A DNA stretch of 50,583 bases from an uncultured Clostridium sp. (GTDB lineage: Bacteria > Bacillota > Clostridia > TANB77 > CAG-508). The first letter of the stretch is position 1. The number at the start of each line of letters is the position of its first letter. The stretch covers positions 1-50,583 of the forward strand of contig CANPDB010000009.1 in the NCBI GenBank assembly GCA_947572725.1, in the 5' to 3' direction. Shown here piece by piece: positions 10,243-18,161 of the stretch. The translations under genes and the position numbers were made by a program. A model generated the notes under the pieces. It was not told where the DNA came from. It searched no databases and worked only from the letters and a program-made list of their open reading frames with translations.

Positions 10243-11577
10243 ATGATAATAACAAAAATAGAAACAAACTTGAAAAGGAAAATGTTACTATATAAAACAG
10301 AAAAACTTTCCTTATTACCTATTTCAGATTTAGTTGAAAACAATGTAATTAGTATTGATTCTAAACAACATTTTCAAACTTTAATAGGTTTTGGTGGAGC
10401 TTTTACAGAAAGTACAGGATATGCTTTAAGCACAGTAAATAAAGAACATTATAATAAAATCATAGAAGATTATTTTTCAGAAAATGGATTAAATTATTCA
10501 CTTTGTAGATTACCTATTGGAAGTTCTGATTTTGCATTAGATAGTTACTCATATTCATACAAAGAAGATTTATCCGATTTTACTATTGAAAGAGATAAAA
10601 AATATATTATTCCAACAATAAAATCTGCACAAAAGCAAAATAGAAATTTACAATTTGTAACTTCTCCTTGGTCTCCCCCTGCTTTTATGAAAGATAATAA
10701 AAATCTATATTATGGTGGGAAGTTATTAAACAAATATAAAAAGACTTGGACAGAATATTTAGTTAAATATGTTGAGGCTTATCTAGCTGAAGGAATTAAT
10801 ATTAATTATATGACAATACAAAATGAACCAAATGCAAGCCAGCCTTGGGAGTCTTGTAGATATACTGCTGAGGAGGAATCAGATTTATTAAGAAACTACC
10901 TCTTCCCTACTTTTCAAAGAAATCATTTAAAAACTAAATTTCTAATATGGGATCACAATAAAGATAATATTTTACAAAGAGCAATAGATTGTTTAGTAGA
11001 TTATGGAGCAATAAACTGTGCTAGTGGTATTGCTTTTCATTGGTATACTGGTAGTCATTTTCAAAATATAAAAATGATTAATCAGTTATTTCCTGATAAA
11101 TTACTTATTCATACAGAAGGTTGTACTGGTTATTCTAATTTTGATACACATGATGAATTGTCAAATGCTGAAATGTATGCAAGTGAAATAATTGGAGATT
11201 TAAATAATGGTGTTAATGGTTTTATTGATTGGAATATGGTATTAGAATATAATGGTGGTCCAAATCATAAGAAAAATTATTGTAATAGCCCTATTATGAT
11301 TAATAAAAATCATAAAGATTATATAAAAACTCCATCATTTTATTATATTGCTCATTTTAGTAAATATATAAAACCAGGAGCAACAAGAATTCTTTTAAGT
11401 ACTTTTTCTGAAAATGTTTTAGCAACTGCTTTTCAAAATCCAGATAATACTATAACTATTGTGTTATTTAATAAAAATAGTTTTAATATAGAATATAATT
11501 TGTGCTATCAAAATCATCTCTTTCATGATAATTTAGATAGCCACGCAATTGTAACTTTAATAATAAATGGAGTGTGA
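10243..11577 (+). CDS. Glycoside hydrolase family 30 (glucosylceramidase-like)
   Basis: The 444-residue protein has the GH30 hallmarks: FGGAFTEST near residue 51, the acid/base glutamate in MTIQNEPNA near residue 194, and the nucleophile glutamate in LIHTEGCTG near residue 288, within an (alpha/beta)8 barrel plus a C-terminal beta domain. GH30 enzymes cleave beta-glucosyl, beta-xylosyl or beta-1,6-glucan linkages. There is no signal peptide, so it acts in the cytoplasm, probably on imported oligosaccharides. The ATG lies behind TGGGGGT. Its stop overlaps the ribosome binding region of the next gene, so the two may be co-transcribed. Substrate cannot be told from sequence. Confidence 0.87.
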   Translation: MIITKIETNLKRKMLLYKTEKLSLLPISDLVENNVISIDSKQHFQTLIGFGGAFTESTGYALSTVNKEHYNKIIEDYFSENGLNYSLCRLPIGSSDFALDSYSYSYKEDLSDFTIERDKKYIIPTIKSAQKQNRNLQFVTSPWSPPAFMKDNKNLYYGGKLLNKYKKTWTEYLVKYVEAYLAEGININYMTIQNEPNASQPWESCRYTAEEESDLLRNYLFPTFQRNHLKTKFLIWDHNKDNILQRAIDCLVDYGAINCASGIAFHWYTGSHFQNIKMINQLFPDKLLIHTEGCTGYSNFDTHDELSNAEMYASEIIGDLNNGVNGFIDWNMVLEYNGGPNHKKNYCNSPIMINKNHKDYIKTPSFYYIAHFSKYIKPGATRILLSTFSENVLATAFQNPDNTITIVLFNKNSFNIEYNLCYQNHLFHDNLDSHAIVTLIINGV

Positions 11578-11582
11578 AATCT

Positions 11583-12566
11583 ATGATAAAAAGAGAAGAA
11601 AATCCTGAATATTTAAATTCGTTTTTAGACTATTCTGCAACAATATTAAATAAATCACCTAATAGTATAAAAGAATATAATTACGATTTAGGAATGTTTT
11701 TACGATTTATAAAAATTCATTTTAATATGACAAAAGAAACAGAATTTAACGAAATTACTATTAATGATATTACTATTAATGATATTAAGAAAATTAAATT
11801 AGATGATATCCACGCCTTTTTGGCATATTTAAATAATACCTATCATAGTAAGGCTGCAACAAGAGCTAGAAAAGCTTCTACTATAAGAATATTTTTTAAA
11901 TACTTAAGTCAAAAAGCTGGTTTAATAGAAATAAATCCTGCTCAAAATCTTGAAAATCCAAAATTAGATAGAAGGTTACCAAAATACTTATCTTTAGATG
12001 ATAGTAAAAAATTGTTAGAAGTTGCATCAGATGAAGATAATAGAAATGCAGAAAGAGATTTTGCAATTACTACATTGTTTTTAAATTGTGGTATGCGTCT
12101 TTCTGAATTAGTTGGTATTAATATTAAAGACATCAATTTTAGTGATTGTAAATTAAATGTTGTTGGTAAAGGTAATAAAGAAAGAACTATTTATTTAAAT
12201 AAGGCTTGTATGAAGGCAATTGCAGATTATATGGAAGTTAAACCAAAAGAAGGAATTAAACATGATAATAAGAATTCTGAAAAGGCCTTGTTTTTGAGTG
12301 AAAGGCGCGAAAGAATTAGTAATAGAACTGTTCAGCATATTATTTCTAAAGAGTTAGAAAAAGCAGGATTAGATACTAGAAAGTATTCTGTACATAAGTT
12401 AAGACATACTGCTGCTACTTTAATGTATCAATATGGACAAGTTGATATTCGTGCTTTGCAAGAATTGTTAGGTCATGAAAGTATTTCTACTACTGAGATT
12501 TATACTCATGTTAATAATGAACAAATTAGAGATGCTGTGGAACGCAATCCTTTAGCAAATTTGTAG
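11583..12566 (+). CDS. Tyrosine recombinase, XerC/XerD type
   Basis: The protein is about 327 residues. It has an N-terminal SAM-like core-binding domain and a catalytic domain with the full set of residues: Arg in GMRLSEL, Lys in KGNKER, His-x-x-Arg in HKLRHTAA, His in LGHESIS and the Tyr nucleophile in TEIYTHV. Length and motifs fit a housekeeping Xer recombinase that resolves chromosome dimers. An integrase role is possible, but no mobile genes adjoin it. A GTG nine bases upstream is in frame, but GGAGTG is the likely binding site for the ATG at 11583. It sits directly after the GH30 gene. Confidence 0.85.
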   Translation: MIKREENPEYLNSFLDYSATILNKSPNSIKEYNYDLGMFLRFIKIHFNMTKETEFNEITINDITINDIKKIKLDDIHAFLAYLNNTYHSKAATRARKASTIRIFFKYLSQKAGLIEINPAQNLENPKLDRRLPKYLSLDDSKKLLEVASDEDNRNAERDFAITTLFLNCGMRLSELVGINIKDINFSDCKLNVVGKGNKERTIYLNKACMKAIADYMEVKPKEGIKHDNKNSEKALFLSERRERISNRTVQHIISKELEKAGLDTRKYSVHKLRHTAATLMYQYGQVDIRALQELLGHESISTTEIYTHVNNEQIRDAVERNPLANL

Positions 12567-12580
12567 ATATTTATTAGAAA

Positions 12581-12610
12581 ATGGGCACTGTCATCATTGA
12601 CAAAGCCCAT
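12581..12610. terminator. Hairpin between the Xer gene and purN
   Basis: ATGGGC and GCCCAT enclose an inner GTCA/TGAC pairing. It lies between two convergent genes, where a bidirectional terminator is expected, but no clear T-run follows on either side, so termination is uncertain. Confidence 0.45.
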
Positions 12611-12664
12611 AATTGAGAAATTTTTAGAAATTATTAGAATTATAGAAAATTACATTAACAAACT

Positions 12665-13255
12665 CTAAAAGTCAATTTTTCCCTCAGAAAATGCTTTTAA
12701 GATTGACACTAACTGTGTCTTTTCTGCTGCTTGAACACGCTCCGATACCTCCTCAGCTGTATCTTCCGAAAATACTGGTACAGGAGTCTGCCAGATTATT
12801 GGACCTTTGTCATACTGTTCGTTGACAAAGTGCAATGTAACTCCCGAAACAGTTTCGTGATGGTTCACTACTGCTTTATGGACATGCATTCCATACATTC
12901 CCTTTCCGCCATACTTTGGCAGAAGTGCTGGATGAGTATTTATTACAGTATATTTCTCCAAAATCTTTGTTCCTATAGGTTTCAAATATCCTGCCAAGAC
13001 TATAAGATCCAGATTATAAATAGTTAAGACCGTATACAATCTCTCATTTAACTCCTCGATGCTTGCAAAGTCGTCTATTATCCATTTGTCAATTCCAGCG
13101 TGCTTTGCACTTTCTAATGCAAAGCATTCTCTGTCAGAAATAACAATTTCAATGCTTAAATCTAGAATATCAGATTCAATTGCATCAATAATTGCCTGAA
13201 GTGTAGTCCCCTCTCCAGATACCAGTACTGCTATTTTCCGCACTTCTTTTTTCAT
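12665..13255 (-). CDS. purN: Phosphoribosylglycinamide formyltransferase
   Basis: The 196-residue protein shows the GART signatures VLVSGEGTTLQAIID near the N-terminus and INTHPALLPKYGGKGMYG, which carries the catalytic Asn and His, followed by HHETVSGVTLHFVNEQYDKGPII with the catalytic Asp. It transfers a formyl group from 10-formyl-tetrahydrofolate in purine synthesis. The ATG at 13255 has a perfect AAAAGGAGG; a longer frame above it has none. It stands alone rather than in a pur operon, has less AT-rich composition and contains an ordinary in-frame CGG (Arg in KEVRKIAVL). This suggests acquisition from another bacterium. It has its own promoter with an operator-like palindrome. Confidence 0.9.
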   Translation of the reverse strand: MKKEVRKIAVLVSGEGTTLQAIIDAIESDILDLSIEIVISDRECFALESAKHAGIDKWIIDDFASIEELNERLYTVLTIYNLDLIVLAGYLKPIGTKILEKYTVINTHPALLPKYGGKGMYGMHVHKAVVNHHETVSGVTLHFVNEQYDKGPIIWQTPVPVFSEDTAEEVSERVQAAEKTQLVSILKAFSEGKIDF

Positions 13256-13326
13256 AAAATTCCTCCTTTTTACTACCAAACAATAATATAGTTTCATTGC
13301 TTGTAACTTTTTAAGTTCACTGCTGA

Positions 13327-13383
13327 CATAAATCCATTCGATTTATGTATACTATTATATCAAATTCCCTTACAATTTGCAAT
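13327..13383 (-). promoter_or_regulatory. purN promoter with a 9+9 operator-like palindrome
   Basis: On the minus strand TTGCAA (13383-13378), a 17-base spacer and TATAAT (13360-13355) form a consensus promoter. Just downstream of the expected start site lies ACATAAATC-gaatg-GATTTATGT (13349-13327), a perfect 9-base inverted repeat. Its position is right for repression, or for a small hairpin at the transcript start. Confidence 0.7.
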
Positions 13384-13388
13384 ATTTT

Positions 13389-14270
13389 CTATTTGATATG
13401 AGGATTTTTATTATGAACTTTCAAATAATAAGGCTGTATATCTGGTAGTAAACTATCCATATAAACAATATTTCCATCCACTTCTTCTACTTTTAAATTA
13501 GGAAATGTACGCAATATTGTTCTGTTATCAAAAAAGCGATAAATAAAATTAGATAATTTTTCATTACTATAAATATCATCATACGCTTTTGCTAGAGCTT
13601 CTTTTTCTGGAACATTTAAATTATTTTCTACTTTCATTCTAATTAAGAAAAAGTTTACAGCTATACCTGTTATAACGCAATCTATAAATAATACAATAAT
13701 CGTTGTTATAGTTACAATTTTCAAAGTTTTAAGAGAAAACTTTGTTTTAAACCAATCTATTAGCTTATCTACTTTGGGATTCACAGAACATATTAAATAT
13801 ATTGCTAAAAATCCCCAGAATATAGAAAAATAAACGCATATTCTACCATTAATATCTAGTGGCATATCAGAGTAATCCCACCATTTAACATGTAAAATCA
13901 TTTCTCCAATTAAACTTACAAAATATTCAACAATAGAGCCAATTATAAAACCAAATATAAATAATCTATTATAATTTTTATAGTATTTGTGTAAAAATAC
14001 TATCATTATAACTGCACCTACTCCATATATAGCACAAAAAGGTCCATATAAAAAACTTTGCCTACTCTCCCATACTCCTTTTGTTACAATTCCAAATAAT
14101 GTTTCTATAATATATCCTAAAATACTATATATTATAAAATAAGCAAATATTCTCCATATGCTTATTCCTAATATTGTAAAGTTCTTTTTTTCGTTTTTTT
14201 CTTCATCTTTAGTTTCTTCTTTTATTTCATCAATTTCTTCTATTTCTTGTGGTTCTATTTCTTTTTCCAT
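13389..14270 (-). CDS. Multi-pass membrane protein, 'putative ABC-transporter type IV' family
   Basis: After an acidic and basic soluble N-terminus (about 35 residues) the 293-residue protein has about six membrane segments. It has the motifs YSILGYIIETLFG, SFLYGPFCAIYGVGA and EYFVSLIGEMI followed by WWDYSDMPLDINGRICVYFS, which define the PF06541 family. Despite its name, the family's function is unknown and no ATPase partner is encoded nearby. The ATG at 14270 follows GGAGG with the right spacing; the TTG four codons upstream is part of that site. It is 4 bases from the pepF end region. Confidence 0.8.
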   Translation of the reverse strand: MEKEIEPQEIEEIDEIKEETKDEEKNEKKNFTILGISIWRIFAYFIIYSILGYIIETLFGIVTKGVWESRQSFLYGPFCAIYGVGAVIMIVFLHKYYKNYNRLFIFGFIIGSIVEYFVSLIGEMILHVKWWDYSDMPLDINGRICVYFSIFWGFLAIYLICSVNPKVDKLIDWFKTKFSLKTLKIVTITTIIVLFIDCVITGIAVNFFLIRMKVENNLNVPEKEALAKAYDDIYSNEKLSNFIYRFFDNRTILRTFPNLKVEEVDGNIVYMDSLLPDIQPYYLKVHNKNPHIK

Positions 14271-14285
14271 ACAATCCTCCAAAAT

Positions 14286-16040
14286 TTATATTAACTTTTC
14301 TAGTTCTTCTGTTTTTTGTTTATAAAATTTGATTGCATTTTTATATGTTTCTTTTGATTCTAAATCTACATCAACCATTTTTAATAACTCAATTGATTTT
14401 TTTGAGCATCCTTGCTTTAGCATTTCAATATAGCGTTTAACATATGGCTCTCCTTGTTTTATTATGTTTTCAGAAATTACAATTGCTGCTGATATTCCAG
14501 TTGCATATTTATAAACATAGAAGTCACTATAAAAATGTGGAATTCTTGCCCATTCATATTGAATTTGTTCATCTATTTTAACATTTGTCCCAAAGTATTT
14601 TTTGTTTAAATCGTAATATATCCCATTTAAATCTTCAGAAGCTAACGCTTCTCCTTTTTCTTCTTTCTCATGTACGTTTTTTTCAAATTCTGCAAACATA
14701 GATTATCTAAATAATGTTGCTCTTATCATTTCCAATAATTCATATAAAATCTCTGCTTTTTTTCTTTTATCTTGTTCTCTTTCAATTTGATAATGTGCAA
14801 GTAATAGTTCATTTACTGTTGATGCAACCTCTGCTACCATAATTGTGTAATTTGCATTAATTATATTTTGATTTTCATTTGAATAATATGTGTGCATGCT
14901 ATGTCCTAATTCGTGGGCAATTGTGCTTACATCTCTTTTAGAATTCACAAAATTTGTTAGCACAAATGGGTGTACACTGTAAACTCCCATACTATATGCT
15001 CCACCTCTTTTATTAGTTTTTGCTTCTACATCAATCCAATTATTATTAAAAGCTGTTTGTAGCATATTTGTGTATTCTTTTCCTAAAATCGCTAAAGCTT
15101 CTAAGACTTCATTTCTAGCTTCTTCAAATGTTATTTTATCTTCTCCTTCTTCAAAAGGATTTACATATAAGTCATACATATGCATTTCTTGTTGTTTTAA
15201 TAACTTCTTTTTTAGTTCTAAAAAGTTATAATTAGATTCAATATTTTCATCAATTGCTTCAATTAAAGCATCATATACTTTAAGACTGGCATCATCATGT
15301 ATTACAGCTTTTTCTAAGCTTGACTTGTAATTTCTTAATTTACTTGTTATTACACCAGTTTTTACATTTGCTAAATATAGTTCTGCTATTGTATTAATGC
15401 ATTCACTGTATTTTTTATACATTAAATTAAAAGCTTGTTTTCTTACTTTTTCGTCTTTGCTTCTTAAGAAAACAGAATAGTTGCTATCAGTTAATTCTAC
15501 CTCTTCCCCATTTTCATTTATCAGTGTTCCAAATTTAAATTCTGCATTTGTTAAAATATCAAATGTGTTTTCAGGTGCTGAAAATACTTCTGAATAGTTT
15601 GCAAGTATATCTTCTGCTTCTTGACTTAATGTATGTTTTTTTAGTTCTAATATATCCAAAATGTCTCTTTTATATGGTTCTAATTCTGGCATTGTCTCTA
15701 AATATTCTTTAATTTTGTTTTCATCTGCATATGTTATCTCTGGTGAAATAAATGCTGTTTTTGTGCTAAATACAGTTCCTAAACTTTCTGCATCCTTAAA
15801 TAATTTTATACTTTCTTGGTTTGACATGTCTAAATGATATGTTAACATTGCATATGCATAAACTTTTTCAAATTGTTTTAATGCTAATTCATCTATTTTG
15901 TAACATTCATATAAGTTTTGTGCTGAATCACATAGTTTGCCTTTATATTGTTCTATTTTGTCTAAATTTTTTAATAAGTCTTCTTTCGTTTTTTGGTATT
16001 CTTCTTTATTTTTGAATATGTCTGTTAAGTTCCAGTTCAT
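14286..16040 (-). pseudogene. pepF: Oligoendopeptidase F, interrupted by one in-frame TAA
   Basis: The 585-codon frame is complete except for a TAA at 14705-14703, where the family has Gln in RATLFRQTMFAEFE (here RATLFR-stop-SMFAEFE). The part before the stop has all the zinc ligands of an M3 peptidase: HELGHSMH and the downstream Glu in MVAEVASTVNE. The 137-residue remainder is open and well conserved in appearance, with its own ATG at 14699 but no good ribosome site. The enzyme would cleave short peptides in the cytoplasm. This is a nonsense change rather than a CGG shift. It could be a recent mutation, a sequence error or readthrough; TAA is the normal stop of many genes here. Confidence 0.85.
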
Positions 16041-16142
16041 CTTAATTCCTCCTTTGTTTTACATTTTGTATTGTATCATACTTTAATTTTATCCACAATT
16101 ATTTTTTTGAAACTTATATCGTTTTATATTTTAAATTACAAT

Positions 16143-16172
16143 AAAAAAACTACACTTAAAATGCAGTTTTTT
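16143..16172. terminator. Bidirectional terminator
   Basis: AAAAAACTACA and TGCAGTTTTTT form an A-stem-T hairpin between the small membrane protein gene and pepF. It would work for transcripts from either side. Confidence 0.65.
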
Positions 16173-16182
16173 GTGTCTAAAA

Positions 16183-16374
16183 TTATATAATTTCTAAAAA
16201 CTTTTGAAATTTCTTGTTTTTAGTTTTTCCTTTATATTTATATTTTAATAATTCCAGTCCCCATGCTATTATAAGCATTATAATCCAAAATATTGCAATC
16301 ATTAATAATTGTTTATTTCTTGTGGTTTTTGTTAATGTGCTTAAATACAATAAATACTCCATATACATCTTCAT
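16183..16374 (-). CDS. Small single-pass membrane protein
   Basis: The 63-residue frame has one clear membrane segment (about residues 23-41, LLMIAIFWIIMLIIAWGLELL) followed by a Lys-rich tail, and GGGAGA sits just before the ATG. I do not recognise a family. The operator-like site at 16454-16487 lies immediately upstream, so it may be controlled by the XRE regulator encoded next to it. The frame is short and its reality rests on the membrane segment and ribosome site. Confidence 0.5.
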   Translation of the reverse strand: MKMYMEYLLYLSTLTKTTRNKQLLMIAIFWIIMLIIAWGLELLKYKYKGKTKNKKFQKFLEII

Positions 16375-16453
16375 TCATTCTCCCGTTTTTATATTTGCAA
16401 AATATTAATTCTCTTTAAATTGCATATATAAAATTTAATATGTTATTACTAAT

Positions 16454-16487
16454 ATTTTACATGGAATATTTTACCAAACAGTAAAAT
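16454..16487. promoter_or_regulatory. Probable XRE operator, promoter-proximal to the small membrane gene
   Basis: ATTTTACATGG (16454-16464) repeats half of the palindrome found at 16961-16977, and TTTTAC-caaaca-GTAAAA (16469-16486) adds an inverted pair of the same half-site. The two clusters flank the XRE gene on both sides. Confidence 0.55.
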
Positions 16488-16530
16488 GAAAGTCAATATA
16501 TTATTTTCAAATGAATATAAAAAATACATT

Positions 16531-16905
16531 CTAGTTGTTTTTTATGAATAATGCTATATCTTTTATAATATTGATTGCTTGTATAATTTCTTTTTCAGTA
16601 TATTTTTCTAAGCATTGCCTTGTTTCTTCAATATTATTATCATCAAGTCCATATAATATGTAGTCTGATGAATGACCACTTAAGTTCTTAAGTTTTTTAA
16701 TACTTTTATATGCTAGATTACCTTTTCCTGATTCTACTAATCCAAGAAATTGTCCTGAAATTCCAATTTCCTTTCCTAATTGAGATTTCTTCATTTTTAG
16801 TTCCTTTTCTCTTATTTCTTTGATTCTTCTTCCTCTTTCTTTTTGTTCTATTTTTTCTAATTCTTTTTCATTTGTTATGATTTCTTCTATTTCTTTATTA
16901 TCCAT
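16531..16905 (-). CDS. XRE-family transcriptional regulator
   Basis: The protein is about 124 residues, with a charged helical N-terminus and a helix-turn-helix of the Cro/C1 type (about residues 40-95: KKSQLGKEIGISGQFLGLVESGKGNLAYKSIKKL). A short C-terminal helical part (YTEKEIIQAINIIKDIALFIKN) may dimerise. The ATG at 16905 follows AAAGGGAT; an earlier in-frame start has none. Palindromes built on TTTTAC-GTAAAA lie both upstream and downstream of the gene. It most likely represses itself and perhaps the divergent response regulator and the small membrane protein. Confidence 0.82.
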   Translation of the reverse strand: MDNKEIEEIITNEKELEKIEQKERGRRIKEIREKELKMKKSQLGKEIGISGQFLGLVESGKGNLAYKSIKKLKNLSGHSSDYILYGLDDNNIEETRQCLEKYTEKEIIQAINIIKDIALFIKNN

Positions 16906-16960
16906 ATTACTATCCCTTTCTTTTTTAACTTTATTTACCAATTTTAAACGATTTAATAGA

Positions 16961-16977
16961 ATTTTACATGGTAAAAT
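16961..16977. promoter_or_regulatory. XRE operator palindrome ATTTTACATGGTAAAAT
   Basis: Seven-base arms ATTTTAC and GTAAAAT around ATG lie in the divergent region between the XRE gene and the response regulator. A related cluster lies on the other side of the XRE gene. Confidence 0.6.
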
Positions 16978-17052
16978 CTTTTATATAAAATATAGTAATT
17001 CATGATATTTTATGGTATATTATATAAAAAACTGTTGGAAAGGAAAAATAAT

Positions 17053-17841
17053 ATGAACGCAAAACCTATGAAAATATTAATAATAGAAGATGACCCTATT
17101 GATTGTAAAAAATTTATGGATTGTATTAAGAATCGTAAAGATATCGATTTAATTACTATTACAGATTCAGATGTTGATGCATTAAACTATGTTAGACTAA
17201 AACATCCTGAAGGTATTGTTTTGGATATTGAATTAAATAATAGCGCTTCTGGTAGTACAGATTCTTTAGAATTTTTAAGTAATTTGAAAAAATTAAATTT
17301 GAACTATCAACCTATCATAATTGTTACTACTCACATAAATTCAAAAAGAACTTATGATATTCTTCATAAAAACGGAGTTGATATTGTTTTATATAAAGAT
17401 CACCCAAAATATTCTGCTGAACATGTTTTGAATAAATTTATTAGCTTAAGAGATTTATCCCCTAAAAGTTCTGTTGCAACTTTAAAAGAAGAATTAGTAG
17501 ATATGGAAACTAAAATTTCTAATTGTATCTACCATGAAATGGATTTAATTGGTGTAACTCCTAAATTGAAAGGTAGACAATACATTCATGATGCTATTTT
17601 ATTTCTAATTCAAAATGATACTAATGATATTGGCGTAATTCAATATCTAACTAAAATTCATCATAGGTCTGGAACTACAATTACTAATGGAATTCAAAAT
17701 GCAATTATTCATGCTTGGAGATTTTCATCATATGAAGAATTATCTATTTATTATACTGCTAAAATAAGTCATGAAACTGGTATTCCTAGCCCTATGGATT
17801 TCATTTATTATTATGTGGATAAAATTAAAAAGCTTATCTAG
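17053..17841 (+). CDS. Response regulator with Spo0A-type DNA-binding output
   Basis: The 262-residue protein has a receiver domain (residues 5-130) with all key residues: IIEDDP, the phospho-acceptor Asp in GIVLDIEL, Thr in IIVTTHI and Lys in VLYKDHP. The C-terminal domain (about 155-262) matches the Spo0A output fold, with the helix pairs LKGRQYIHDAILFLI and TITNGIQNAIIHAWR. It is not Spo0A itself: the linker and DNA-contact helix differ, and its partner is encoded downstream. The ATG follows GGAAAGGA. With the peptide and the sensor kinase at 17981-19646 it makes up a candidate signalling locus. Two terminators separate it from the peptide gene, so the peptide is probably transcribed on its own. 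Confidence 0.85.
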   Translation: MNAKPMKILIIEDDPIDCKKFMDCIKNRKDIDLITITDSDVDALNYVRLKHPEGIVLDIELNNSASGSTDSLEFLSNLKKLNLNYQPIIIVTTHINSKRTYDILHKNGVDIVLYKDHPKYSAEHVLNKFISLRDLSPKSSVATLKEELVDMETKISNCIYHEMDLIGVTPKLKGRQYIHDAILFLIQNDTNDIGVIQYLTKIHHRSGTTITNGIQNAIIHAWRFSSYEELSIYYTAKISHETGIPSPMDFIYYYVDKIKKLI

Positions 17842-17868
17842 TATATTTTTAATATACTAGTTTTTTTT
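17838..17868 (+). terminator. Terminator after the response regulator
   Basis: CTAGTATATT and AATATACTAG close a 3-base loop followed by eight T residues; the stem begins inside the stop region of the gene. Confidence 0.9.
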
Positions 17869-17894
17869 ATTTCTTACCACCTTTTTTCACTATT

Positions 17895-17933
17895 AAATAC
17901 CATTTGTCCGTAAGTGATAAATGGTATTTTTTT
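17895..17933 (+). terminator. Second hairpin with T-run before the peptide gene
   Basis: AAATACCATTT and AAATGGTATTT pair across a 13-base loop and lead into a T-run. It lies about 50 bases before the peptide start. It may back up the first terminator, or may attenuate a transcript entering the peptide gene. Confidence 0.75.
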
Positions 17934-17938
17934 ATTAA

Positions 17939-17952
17939 CACAAATATTTGTG
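17939..17952. promoter_or_regulatory. Palindrome CACAAATATTTGTG upstream of the peptide gene
   Basis: This perfect 14-base palindrome lies 29 bases before the peptide start codon. The place suits a regulator binding site, perhaps for the Spo0A-like regulator, but no known box matches. Confidence 0.45.
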
Positions 17953-17980
17953 AATATACATAGAAAAGGTGGTGATTAGT

Positions 17981-18031
17981 ATGTCTATGTGGGAAGCATT
18001 CATGCGTTGGGTCAGCCGTTGGTGCGGATAA
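17981..18031 (+). CDS. 16-residue Trp-rich peptide, candidate signal
   Basis: ATG follows AAAAGGTGGTGATTAGT, a good ribosome binding site, and the frame encodes MSMWEAFMRWVSRWCG then TAA. There is no leader or Cys-rich precursor form. Trp residues at 4, 10 and 14, with Met, Phe and Val between and Arg at 9 and 13, would form an amphipathic helix. 26 of the 48 coding bases are G or C, against roughly a quarter in the surrounding DNA, and codons such as CGT, GTC, AGC and TGC are ones the neighbours avoid. That suggests selection on the peptide or RNA rather than random open sequence. It lies between a response regulator and a sensor kinase, the usual place of an autoinducer gene. Confidence 0.7.
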   Translation: MSMWEAFMRWVSRWCG

Positions 18032-18161
18032 ATAAAATATATATTTTACAAAAGTTAATCAATATGAGTGTTTAATTATACTTATATTGATTATATTTTT
18101 ATTATAATATATAATTTCTATATAATTTTCTTATTACATTTATTGGAGGTGTTAAATTTAA

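Noticed and set aside
11583-12566. Tyrosine recombinase as the integrase of a second mobile island around 9-13 kb.
   Set aside because: No flanking direct repeats or mobile genes were seen. Motifs and length fit a housekeeping Xer protein.
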